In this document: piece by piece, positions 1 to 6,751 of the stretch
How positions within the stretch are numbered: the first letter of the stretch is position 1
Layout of the letters: each line of letters starts with the position of its first letter
DNA from: JBCDBY01 sp039182715
GTDB taxonomy: Bacteria > Planctomycetota > PLA2
Reading direction: 5' to 3'
NCBI GenBank assembly: GCA_039182715.1
Contig: JBCDBY010000022.1
Coordinates: 1 to 25,001, forward strand
Length of the DNA stretch: 25,001 nt
Made by a program: the position numbers and the translations under genes
Notes under the pieces: model-generated
The model's database searches: none
Seen by the model: only the letters and a program-made list of their open reading frames with translations
Told to the model about the DNA's origin: nothing

Positions 1-1388
1 CGAACGTCGAGGCGCAGGCGCTACCGCTGTGGGGCACCAACGCGCCGCCGTTCGCGCCGTACAACAACCGCGTGGCGCGGCAGTGGTGGTCGCACATGAT
101 GCTGAAGAACCCGAACCCGTTCCAGGAGCGGCTCGCGTGGTTCCTGCACGACCACTTCGCCACCAGCAACATCAACTTCAGCGGCGACGCGCAGTTCTAC
201 TTCTACTACCACGTGAACCTCTTCCGCCGCTTCGGGCTCGCCGCCAGCGACCAGACCGGCGACGGCCAGCCGGGCCTCGCCTACAGCTGGCGCGACCTGC
301 TCGTCGCGGTCTCCAAGGACCGCGCGATGCTGGAATGGCTCGACGGGCGCCGCTCGGTGCGCGGCAACCCGAACGAGAACTTCGCCCGCGAGCTGTGGGA
401 GCTGTTCATGCTCGGTGAGGGCAACGGCTACACCGAGGAGGACATCCAGGAGGCGGCCAAGGCGCTGACCGGATTCAACTGGTTCCGCAACGAGGCCGTC
501 TACGGCGACCGTCGCCTCGAGATCCGCTACGAGCCGGAGCGCCATGACGAGCGCTCCAAGACGATTCTCGGCGAGACCGGCTTCTTCGGCTACGACGACA
601 TCGCGCCCTTCCACTACACGCGCGCCACGGGCGAGTTCGATCCGACGATCACGACCGACACGCGCGACACGGACGGCGGCGTCGTCGACCTGACGCTGCG
701 CGTGCGGCCGACCGAATCCTCCGAGTTCATCTGCCGCAAGCTGGCCGCCTTCTTCCTCTACGAGAACCCGCACGATGTCGTCGTGCAGGCGCTCGCCGAG
801 GAACTGCGCCAGAACAACTGGAACCTCGAGCCGGTCATCGAGACCATCCTCGAAAGCAAGGCGATGTACTCCGGCCGCGCCCGCAAGGGCCAGGTCCGGA
901 CGCCGGTCGAGTTCGTCTTCTCGTTCATGCGCACGACCGAGGTGGACCTCCACCCGGTCATCGGCACCAACACCGTGCGCATCGTGAACGAGCTGTCCAG
1001 CCTGGGCCAGATGGTGCTGCAGCCGCCCGACGTGAACGGCTGGCCGGTCGGAAGCGCCTGGCTCTCGTCGCAGGCGATGCTCGAGCGCGCGAACTTCATC
1101 ACGTTCGCGATCGAACAGCTCGACGACTTCGACACGCAGATCGCGCCGCTGTTGCCGCCCGCCGGGCAGCGCAGCCCCGCGCAGCTCGTGGACCACCTCT
1201 CGACGATCCTCGACGTGAAGCTCTCCGGCAACGCGCGGACGAAGCTGATCGAGTACGTCACGACCCAGGAGCAGGGCGGACAGACGGTTCCGTTCGCCTA
1301 CGACCAGAACAACGAAAACCACGTCAAGATGAAGACGCGTGGACTGATCTTCGCGATCGCGCAGTACCACGACGCCCATCAGAACTAG
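1..1388 (+). CDS. DUF1800 family protein, 5' end outside the window
   Basis: The reading frame is open from base 3 and ends at TAG 1386-1388, so the N-terminus lies upstream of the window. The visible 461 residues carry the usual DUF1800 landmarks: NPFQERLAWFLHDHFATS near the start, then ARELWELFMLGEGNGYTEEDIQEAAKALTGF, which I recognise from this family. Later parts include a QPPDVNGWP stretch typical of the C-terminal half. DUF1800 proteins are almost always encoded next to DUF1501 proteins, as here: the next gene starts 9 bases after this stop. The biochemical function of the pair is not established; they are usually thought to be exported. Because the start is missing, no signal peptide can be judged. 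The family call is confident and the function is open. Confidence 0.9.
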   Translation, partial: NVEAQALPLWGTNAPPFAPYNNRVARQWWSHMMLKNPNPFQERLAWFLHDHFATSNINFSGDAQFYFYYHVNLFRRFGLAASDQTGDGQPGLAYSWRDLLVAVSKDRAMLEWLDGRRSVRGNPNENFARELWELFMLGEGNGYTEEDIQEAAKALTGFNWFRNEAVYGDRRLEIRYEPERHDERSKTILGETGFFGYDDIAPFHYTRATGEFDPTITTDTRDTDGGVVDLTLRVRPTESSEFICRKLAAFFLYENPHDVVVQALAEELRQNNWNLEPVIETILESKAMYSGRARKGQVRTPVEFVFSFMRTTEVDLHPVIGTNTVRIVNELSSLGQMVLQPPDVNGWPVGSAWLSSQAMLERANFITFAIEQLDDFDTQIAPLLPPAGQRSPAQLVDHLSTILDVKLSGNARTKLIEYVTTQEQGGQTVPFAYDQNNENHVKMKTRGLIFAIAQYHDAHQN

Positions 1389-1391
1389 GAG
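1387..1391 (+). promoter_or_regulatory. Shine-Dalgarno site for the DUF1501 gene
   Basis: AGGAG lies six bases before the ATG at 1398 and overlaps the TAG stop of the DUF1800 gene. It fixes the start of the downstream gene and suggests translational coupling within a two-gene operon. It contrasts with the operon-leading genes of this window, which mostly lack such a site. Confidence 0.7.
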
Positions 1392-1397
1392 CAAGCG

Positions 1398-2696
1398 ATG
1401 CCGCGAAACCGATTTTCCCGCCGCCGCTTCCTGAAAGGCGCCGCCATGGGCGCCGGCGCCGTGAGCATTCTGCCGATTCTCGGCCAGCGGCCCGCGCGCG
1501 CCGTCCAGGGCGTGCCCGGCCGTTTCATGGTCGTCATCAACATGCTGGGCGGCAACGACGGCCTCAACATGGTCGTCCCGTCGCACCTCGACCCGTACGT
1601 CACGCGTCGGCCCACGATCAACCTCGTGGAGAACATTCCGCAGGACGAGTCGCTGCTCGACCTCGCCGGAAGCGACTTCAAGCTGCACTACGGCCTCGGG
1701 ACGCTGCAGAACATCTGGGACCAGAACGACCTGCACATCGTGCAGAAGGTCAGCTACCCCAACCCCAACCAGTCGCACTTCACCAGCCAGGACATCATGT
1801 CCTTCGGCGTGCGCGACACCGAGTTCGGCGGCGACGGGCGCGGCTGGCTCGGCCGCTTCGCGGACGAGTACGCGTCGAACCCGAGCGAACCGCTCGGCGT
1901 CGTGTCGGTCGGCATGGGCCGCCGCCGCGACTTCGAGTCCGACGTGACCGACCCGCTGATCATCTCGACGGTGAACGGCTTCCGCGTCGACGACGACAAC
2001 GACTACCGGACCGACCACGTGCTCCGCGAGCGCGTCGTGCGCGACATTCTCGAGTCGGACGCCAACCCGCCGGCGGACCCGGCGCTCTCGATCTTCTCGG
2101 CCAACAAGCAGGCCTACGAGCTGGTCGATCAGATCCAGGCGGAGACCAGCGAGTGGATCGATCCGGGCACCTACCCGAACACCTCGCTCGGCCGCAACCT
2201 GAAGACCGTGTCGCAGCTCCTGCACGCGCAGGACACCTTCAACACGAAGGTCTTCTACACCGGGTTCGGCGGGTTCGACACGCACTCCAACCAGCACGTG
2301 AACGGTGCCAACGACGGCCGTCACGCCAGCCTGATGCGGCAGCTGGACGGGGCGGTCGATGCCTTCCGCACGGACATGCAGGACCGCTCGATGTGGAACG
2401 ACTGCGTCATCGTGGTCATCTCCGAATTCGGCCGCCGCGTCTTCGAGAACGGCTCCGACGGCACCGACCACGGCCACGGCAACGCGTTCCTCGTCATGGG
2501 CGGCCGCGTCAAGGGCGGCAACATGACGGGCGACATCGTGGAGTCGGACATCGCGACGGCCAGCACGGTGCCGTTCGAGTACGACTTCCGCGACCTGTAC
2601 GGCAACGTCATCCAGAACCACCTCGGCGTGAACCCCACGCCGCTCTTCCCGGATCAGGATTACGTCGCGTCGTTCAACGACATCGACCTCGTCTAG
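1398..2696 (+). CDS. DUF1501 family protein with Tat signal
   Basis: 432 residues. The N-terminus has a twin-arginine motif (SRRRFLKGA, about residues 8-16), then a hydrophobic Ala/Gly-rich stretch and a likely cleavage site after ARA near residue 35. This predicts export of a folded protein by the Tat pathway. The body matches DUF1501, a family distantly related to alkaline-phosphatase/sulfatase folds: MVVINMLGGNDGLNMVVP near the start, FGGFDTHSNQ in the middle, and ISEFGRRVFENGSDGTDHGHGN late, which is rich in Asp/His likely to bind metal. It follows the DUF1800 gene by nine bases with a good Shine-Dalgarno site, so the two form an operon. No substrate is known for the pair. Confidence 0.92.
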   Translation: MPRNRFSRRRFLKGAAMGAGAVSILPILGQRPARAVQGVPGRFMVVINMLGGNDGLNMVVPSHLDPYVTRRPTINLVENIPQDESLLDLAGSDFKLHYGLGTLQNIWDQNDLHIVQKVSYPNPNQSHFTSQDIMSFGVRDTEFGGDGRGWLGRFADEYASNPSEPLGVVSVGMGRRRDFESDVTDPLIISTVNGFRVDDDNDYRTDHVLRERVVRDILESDANPPADPALSIFSANKQAYELVDQIQAETSEWIDPGTYPNTSLGRNLKTVSQLLHAQDTFNTKVFYTGFGGFDTHSNQHVNGANDGRHASLMRQLDGAVDAFRTDMQDRSMWNDCVIVVISEFGRRVFENGSDGTDHGHGNAFLVMGGRVKGGNMTGDIVESDIATASTVPFEYDFRDLYGNVIQNHLGVNPTPLFPDQDYVASFNDIDLV

Positions 2697-2711
2697 CCGG
2701 GGCGCCTTGTT

Positions 2712-2812
2712 GCCACGGAGGCACGAAGGCACGGAGAACAGTTCAAAGGGGGCAACCGAACACCGGTTGCCCCCTTTCACGTTCCTTCTCCGTGTTTCCG
2801 TGCCCCCGTGGC
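2712..2812. repeat. long nested hairpin element in a convergent junction
   Basis: The element lies between two convergent genes (DUF1501 and mqnD). The inner stem is a perfect 14-bp inverted repeat, AAAGGGGGCAACCG at 2745-2758 and its complement at 2764-2777, with a five-base loop. The outer arms, 2712-2738 and 2786-2812, are 27 bases each and match as an inverted repeat except at four positions, two of which would be G-U pairs in the RNA of the plus strand. The outer arm starts GCCACGGAGGCACGAAGG. From memory, very similar CCACGGAGGCACGGAG sequences occur between genes in many environmental bacterial genomes; I cannot search for this. It could serve as a bidirectional terminator. Confidence 0.85.
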
Positions 2813-2876
2813 CAGCGGACGCTTCGAATCGCAGCGAGGCGCCGCGACCACACGTCCCAGGGCAGGGATCGCTTCG

Positions 2877-3674
2877 TCAACCTTCGTGCAGGAACAGGGG
2901 CGCCTCGCTTCCCGCGAAGAGGCCCTGCTCGGCGCCGAACTGCAGCAGCGTCTCGACGGCGCGCTCGTCGAGGCGGACGGTGTAGTCGTTGACGTAGAGA
3001 TCGATGTGCTGCCGCACCACGTCGGGGTCCATCTCCTGCGCATGCGTGCGGACGAACGCGGCCGAGTCGTCCGGATGCGCGAGCGCGTGCTCGACGCTCG
3101 ACCGCAGTCGCGCGTCGAAGGTCGCCGACTGCTCCGCGCCGAGCGCGCGCCGCATCGCGATGGCGCCCAGCGGGATCGGCACCTGCTGCCGCTGCTCCCA
3201 CACTTCGCCCAGGTCGGCGATCTTCACGAGTCCGCGGTCGGCGTAGGTGAAGCGGCCTTCGTGGATCAGCACGCCCATCGCGACGGCGCCGTCAAGCACC
3301 GCCTGCTCGATGCGATCGAAGCGCATTTCGACTGTTTCGCGGGGGCCGAGCTGGCGCAGCAGGAGCGCCGCGGTCGTGCGCGCGCCGGGGATCGCCACCA
3401 CGCCCTCGGCGCCTTCGCGCGCGGCGACGAGCAGCGGGCCCACGCCGTGGCCGGCCGCCCCGCCCGCGCGGAGCAGCGCCCAATCCGGCCGCAGCCGTCC
3501 ATAGGCGGCCACCGAGATCTTGGCAATGTCGAGCGCGCCGGCCTCGGCCATCCCGTTGAGCGCCTCGACGTCGTCGATGATCAGCTCGTACTCGTCGCCG
3601 TAGCGTGCGAGCAGCTGGTGGAACGCGAACGTGTCGTTCGGGCAGGGGGAGATGCCGAGTCTCAGCCGAGCCAT
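2877..3674 (-). CDS. mqnD: 1,4-dihydroxy-6-naphthoate synthase (menaquinone, futalosine route)
   Basis: About 265 residues. The N-terminal LRLGISPCPNDTFAFHQLL is the hallmark of MqnD, which converts cyclic dehypoxanthinylfutalosine to 1,4-dihydroxy-6-naphthoate in the futalosine pathway to menaquinone. The periplasmic-binding-protein-like fold is consistent with the length. I place the start at ATG 3674 (MARLRLGIS), 12 bases inside the mqnB coding end; a longer version from 3722 would only add a low-complexity Arg/Gly tail that is not typical of the family. The gene is cotranscribed with mqnB directly upstream. The presence of both shows that this organism makes menaquinone by the futalosine route rather than the classical Men route. 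Confidence 0.93.
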   Translation of the reverse strand: MARLRLGISPCPNDTFAFHQLLARYGDEYELIIDDVEALNGMAEAGALDIAKISVAAYGRLRPDWALLRAGGAAGHGVGPLLVAAREGAEGVVAIPGARTTAALLLRQLGPRETVEMRFDRIEQAVLDGAVAMGVLIHEGRFTYADRGLVKIADLGEVWEQRQQVPIPLGAIAMRRALGAEQSATFDARLRSSVEHALAHPDDSAAFVRTHAQEMDPDVVRQHIDLYVNDYTVRLDERAVETLLQFGAEQGLFAGSEAPLFLHEG

Positions 3675-4264
3675 GCGAGCAGCGCCTCCTCGGCCGCCTC
3701 GATCGCTTCGGGGATGCGCCACGCATCCCGGTCACGCTTGCCGACGAGGTTGGAGATGCCGCGCACCTCGCCGACCGGCAGCCCGAAGCGCGCACCCACG
3801 TGCACGATCGCCGCGCCCTCCATCGACTCGACCGCACCGCCTGTGCGCGCCACGAGCTCCTGTGCGCGTGCGTCGGTGCCGGTGCAGGTCGAACAGGTCA
3901 CGAAGGCGACCGCGCGGTCGAGCGGCCTTAGCGCCAGCTCGAAGCGTGCGGCGTCGTCGGGCGCCTCGGGCACGAGCGGGAAGCCGAGCGCAGGCAGCGT
4001 CAGAAAGGCGTCGTCGGTCTCGACCCCGAGATCGCCGTACTCCTCGGTCGCGGCGCACGCCACGTCGCCGACCGCAAGGCCGGAGCCCGGGTAGGCGCCG
4101 CCGATGCCACAGCTCAGCACGCGCGTGATCCCGCCGGCGGCGAGACGTCGTGCCAGCGCGCAGGCGGCGTTCACCGGGCCGACGCCGGTGACGAGCACCT
4201 CGAGTCCGGCGGCGACAAGACGGTGACCTTCGCCCTCGGTGGCAACACAAAAGAGATCCGACAC
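3662..4264 (-). CDS. mqnB: futalosine hydrolase
   Basis: 200 residues, starting with GTG. The fold is that of nucleoside phosphorylase-like hydrolases: VTGVGPVNAACALARRL near residue 27, SCGIGGAYPGSGLAVGDV around 51-68, and ESMEGAAIVHVGARFGLPVGEVRGISN near the C-terminus, where Glu-x-Glu and the SN pair contact the nucleoside. MqnB cleaves the base from (aminodeoxy)futalosine in menaquinone synthesis. Its 3' end overlaps mqnD by 13 bases, supporting the assignment over other phosphorylases. The start has no Shine-Dalgarno site; a TACACT hexamer lies eight bases upstream, suggesting a leaderless transcript. Confidence 0.9.
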   Translation of the reverse strand: MSDLFCVATEGEGHRLVAAGLEVLVTGVGPVNAACALARRLAAGGITRVLSCGIGGAYPGSGLAVGDVACAATEEYGDLGVETDDAFLTLPALGFPLVPEAPDDAARFELALRPLDRAVAFVTCSTCTGTDARAQELVARTGGAVESMEGAAIVHVGARFGLPVGEVRGISNLVGKRDRDAWRIPEAIEAAEEALLAWLG

Positions 4265-4272
4265 GAAACACG

Positions 4273-4278
4273 AGTGTA
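4273..4278 (-). promoter_or_regulatory. putative -10 element of a leaderless mqnB transcript
   Basis: TACACT on the minus strand, eight bases before the GTG start of mqnB. Transcription from such an element would begin at or next to the start codon. It belongs to a recurring pattern in this window of TANNNT placed 6-9 bases before operon-leading start codons. Confidence 0.5.
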
Positions 4279-4402
4279 CCGATCCGAGCCGATTCGACGC
4301 ACGGATCCGGATGGAGTGTCCCGCGTGCGATTTGGAGCGCTACAGCCTTTACAGAGAGGTCGCGTGAAACGCCGAAAAGGAAAGAACCAGAAAGCAGGCA
4401 GC

Positions 4403-5134
4403 ATGAAGAAACTGAGTCTGATCCTCCTCCTCGCGTTCTCGACCATGGGTTGCGCGGCGGCGGCGGCCGCTCTTCTCCTCAGTGGTGGCGACGTCGACGA
4501 CCTCGTCGACAACTTCGAGGAGTCCATCGAAACGCAGCAGCGTCTCGCCGAGTACGCCATGAGCGTCGCGCGCGGCGAAGTGGATATCCAGAACTACACC
4601 TACGACCCGCCCTCGCAGGCCAACGGCATGGTCGGCACGCTCTCGCTGAGCGACGGCCAGCTCCCGTTCGGCGACGGCAACATCACGGTCACTTTCAACG
4701 TGGACGGCGACGGCGTGCCGGTCGATCCCTACGCGGTCGACCTGTCCGGCATGGGCTCGATCGACTCCAACGTGCAGATCAGCTTCAACGGCATTTCGCC
4801 GAACGGCAAGACGCTCGCCATTACCTCGGACGTCGACATCGCCACGCTCGCCAACAGCGCGACGGACGTGACGGCGCTCATGTCGGGCAACTGGGCCGTC
4901 GACCTCGACGACTACCAGACCGGCTTCTCGTCCAACGGCCTCGAACTCGACGTTGATCTGATCAACGAAGAGGTCACGCGCGCCATCGGCGTGGTGGACG
5001 GCAACATCGACCTGCCGAACTTTCCGATCGACGGAAGCTTCGACGTGGAGGGTCTCGGCGATCAGCTCGAGATCGGCATCGACGTCGCGGTCACCGAGAT
5101 CGAGTTCCTGGTCGACCTCGTCGACATCTTCTAG
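4403..5134 (+). CDS. putative lipoprotein of unknown function
   Basis: 243 residues from ATG 4403. The N-terminus is a lipoprotein signal: MKKLSLILLLAFSTMGC, with Lys residues, a hydrophobic core and a cysteine at 17 preceded by Gly. The following Ala run and the rest are acidic and Asp/Asn-rich, with repeated short beta-strand-like segments (NITVTFNVDGDGVPVD, NVQISFNGISPNG), suggesting a beta-rich domain on the outside of a membrane. I do not recognise the family. An in-frame extension back to 4223 exists but would place the signal peptide internally, so it is rejected. The gene stands alone, divergent from mqnB with a 138-base gap, and ends at a junction holding a heptad repeat. Confidence 0.75.
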   Translation: MKKLSLILLLAFSTMGCAAAAAALLLSGGDVDDLVDNFEESIETQQRLAEYAMSVARGEVDIQNYTYDPPSQANGMVGTLSLSDGQLPFGDGNITVTFNVDGDGVPVDPYAVDLSGMGSIDSNVQISFNGISPNGKTLAITSDVDIATLANSATDVTALMSGNWAVDLDDYQTGFSSNGLELDVDLINEEVTRAIGVVDGNIDLPNFPIDGSFDVEGLGDQLEIGIDVAVTEIEFLVDLVDIF

Positions 5135-5142
5135 TCAGGTTG

Positions 5143-5276
5143 GACGTTCGACGTTGGACGTTTGACGTCCAGCCCGGGAACGCGTCCGGCGCAGCGGACG
5201 ACTTGATGCTGCGTCAGCCGCCGCGGAGGACTTCCCCGCGCGAACGTCGAACGTCCAACGTCGAACGTCAAACGTC
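5143..5276. repeat. inverted heptad-repeat element in a convergent junction
   Basis: Left arm 5143-5170 is four direct heptads (GACGTTC, GACGTTG, GACGTTT, GACGTCC). Right arm 5242-5276 is five heptads in the opposite orientation (GAACGTC, GAACGTC, CAACGTC, GAACGTC, AAACGTC). The arms can pair in several registers, seven bases apart. Between them is a GC-rich core that contains a smaller hairpin (GTCCG-GCGCAG-CGGAC). The right arm runs into the thioesterase gene and supplies its last codons and TGA stop (5268-5270). From memory, GACGTT-type heptad stretches recur in many environmental genomes; untested here. Confidence 0.85.
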
Positions 5277-5687
5277 CTCGATCAGCATCGCCTCGAACGC
5301 CTTCCGGATCTCTTCGGGAGGCGTTCGTGCCTTGAAGGTGTTCATGTCGACGACCGCCTTGGTCGTGTCGGTCGCCGCGTGCAGGTCGCCCGTGTCGCGG
5401 TGGCGCAGCTCGTAGCGGAAGGTGACCGAGGTGTTGCCGAGCCGCTTGACGCCGACGTGGATCTCGTAGGGCTCGCCGAAGACGACCGGCTTCTTGAAGT
5501 CGCACTCGATGTGCACGGCGGGGAACCCGACCATGTCCTCGTTGAGGATGAGGTGGTAGCCGCGCTCGAACTCCTCCTCCCACCACTTCTCGAAGGCGAC
5601 GTGGAAGGCGTGGAAGAAGCGGGGGTAGTAGAAGATGCCGGCGTTGTCCACGTCGGCGAAGCGCACGGCGAAGTCGGTCTTGAACAT
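5268..5687 (-). CDS. hotdog-fold acyl-CoA thioesterase (4HBT/YbgC-like)
   Basis: 139 residues from ATG 5687. The motif VRFADVDNAGIFYYPRFFHAF near the N-terminus is characteristic of the 4-hydroxybenzoyl-CoA thioesterase/YbgC group; the Asp before xxAGIxYYxxY is the expected catalytic residue. The rest (FKKPVVFGEPYEI, VTFRYELRHRDTGDL, TTKAVVDMNT) follows the hotdog pattern of strands. The family hydrolyses acyl-CoA thioesters in the cytoplasm; the substrate cannot be told from sequence. A start further upstream (5747) would overlap the divergent flavin-reductase gene and is not needed. The last codons come from the heptad repeat. A CATAAT hexamer ten bases upstream of the ATG could be the promoter. 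Confidence 0.88.
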   Translation of the reverse strand: MFKTDFAVRFADVDNAGIFYYPRFFHAFHVAFEKWWEEEFERGYHLILNEDMVGFPAVHIECDFKKPVVFGEPYEIHVGVKRLGNTSVTFRYELRHRDTGDLHAATDTTKAVVDMNTFKARTPPEEIRKAFEAMLIEDV

Positions 5688-5696
5688 GGCGCCGAC

Positions 5697-5703
5697 TATT
5701 ATG
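5697..5703. promoter_or_regulatory. shared divergent -10 region between thioesterase and flavin-reductase genes
   Basis: Only 22 bases separate the ATG at 5687 (minus) from the ATG at 5710 (plus). In the middle lies TATTATG; read rightward it gives TATTAT seven bases before ATG 5710, read leftward CATAAT ten bases before ATG 5687. There is no room for two conventional promoters with leaders, so transcripts in both directions are likely leaderless. Confidence 0.5.
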
Positions 5704-5709
5704 GCGGCC

Positions 5710-6414
5710 ATGATCGTCGACCCCACGAATCTGGACCCGCGCGACATCTACCGGCTGATGATCTCGGTCATCGTGCCCCGCCCGATCGCCTGGGTGAGCA
5801 CGCAGTCGCCGGACGGGGTGACGAACGCGGCCCCCTTCTCCTACTTCCAGGCGCTCGGCAGCAAACCGCCGATGGTCATGATCGCCGTCGGCGACCGGCG
5901 CACCGGCGAGGCCAAGGACACGCGCCGCAACATCGAGGCGACGGGGCAGTTCGTGGTCAACGTGGTCGACGAGGCGAACGGGCCGGCCATGGTGCGCTGC
6001 GCGATCGACCACCCCTACGGCGTCAGTGAGTTCGAGGACGCCGGGCTCGATGCCGTTGCCAGCGAGCGCGTGGCGCCGCCCCGCATCGGCCAGAGCCGGG
6101 TCGCCTTCGAGTGCGAGCTGGACCGGGTGCTCGAGCTCGCCGGCTCCGGCGTCTGTATCGGGCGGATCGTGCTCTTCCACCTCGACGACGCGGTGGTCGA
6201 CGGCGACGGCCACGTCGATCCGGTCCGCCTGCGGCCGCTCGGCCGGCTGGGCGGCAAGGGCTACGCCACCATGGGGGCGCTGCGCGAGATCGACCCGCAC
6301 GGCCACGACGCGATCGCCTGGAGCGTCCGGGACGAGATGCGGGCGCGGGTGGCCGCGCTGCGCGGCGAGCGGAGCGACGAGGAGATCCTGCGGGATCTCG
6401 GACTCATCGACTAA
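5710..6414 (+). CDS. flavin reductase-like, FMN-binding split-barrel protein
   Basis: 234 residues from ATG 5710 (ATG 5701 is possible but overlaps the putative -10). The sequence IVPRPIAWVSTQSPDGVTNAAPFSYFQALGSKPP is the classical start of the flavin reductase/flavoredoxin family, which binds FMN in a split beta-barrel. RRNIEATGQFVVNVV and, late, LGRLGGKGYATMG also fit. The likely role is an NAD(P)H- or donor-linked flavoprotein in the cytoplasm; the partner is unknown. It is divergent from the thioesterase gene and is followed after 10 bases by the Trm112-like gene, whose putative promoter overlaps this gene's stop codon. Confidence 0.87.
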   Translation: MIVDPTNLDPRDIYRLMISVIVPRPIAWVSTQSPDGVTNAAPFSYFQALGSKPPMVMIAVGDRRTGEAKDTRRNIEATGQFVVNVVDEANGPAMVRCAIDHPYGVSEFEDAGLDAVASERVAPPRIGQSRVAFECELDRVLELAGSGVCIGRIVLFHLDDAVVDGDGHVDPVRLRPLGRLGGKGYATMGALREIDPHGHDAIAWSVRDEMRARVAALRGERSDEEILRDLGLID

Positions 6415-6417
6415 TCT
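6412..6417 (+). promoter_or_regulatory. putative -10 element of a leaderless Trm112-like transcript
   Basis: TAATCT, seven bases before ATG 6425. Its first three bases are the TAA stop of the preceding gene. No Shine-Dalgarno sequence of normal type is present, so the downstream gene may have its own leaderless transcript. Confidence 0.45.
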
Positions 6418-6424
6418 TGGGGTC

Positions 6425-6673
6425 ATGCCGATCGACCCCGAGTTGCTCGAGATCCTGGTCTGCCCGGAGACGCATCAGCCGGTGAAGCTGGCCGACGCCG
6501 ACACGCTCGCGGGCCTGAACAACCGCGCCAAGGCGGGCGCGCTCAAGAACAAGCAGGGCGGGCTCGTGTCCGGCACGATCGAGGAGGCGCTGATCCGCGA
6601 GGACGGCAAGTGTGCCTACCTCATCGAGGACGGCATCCCGAACATGCTGATCGACGAGCGCGTCGAGCTGTAG
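6425..6673 (+). CDS. Trm112-like small protein
   Basis: 82 residues. The opening IDPELLEILVCPETHQPVKL and the closing GIPNMLIDERVEL match the Trm112p/YcaR (formerly DUF343) family of small zinc-ribbon-like proteins. In eukaryotes and archaea Trm112 activates methyltransferases; the bacterial role is poorly defined. Only two cysteines remain (in VCPET and KCAYL), so metal binding may be incomplete, as in many bacterial members. It follows the flavin-reductase gene by 10 bases but has its own putative -10. Confidence 0.82.
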   Translation: MPIDPELLEILVCPETHQPVKLADADTLAGLNNRAKAGALKNKQGGLVSGTIEEALIREDGKCAYLIEDGIPNMLIDERVEL

Positions 6674-6751
6674 TTCGAGGGCCAGTTCGAGTGCCTGTCG
6701 CCCTTTTGAGCAGGCCCCGTCGGATGTTTGTACAGAACGATTCGGGGGTCT

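Noticed and set aside
21..2780. 919-codon open frame on the minus strand opposite the DUF1800/DUF1501 genes
   Set aside because: It is an Arg/Val/Asp-rich shadow frame produced by GC-rich codon use; it has no recognisable domain and lies opposite two well-identified genes.
5143..5276. CRISPR array
   Set aside because: The repeats are seven bases long with no spacers and are arranged as inverted arms; no cas genes are present.
6674..6751. Cobalamin riboswitch or Fur box before the TonB-dependent receptor
   Set aside because: The gap is too short for a cobalamin riboswitch and I see no B12-box or Fur-type palindrome.
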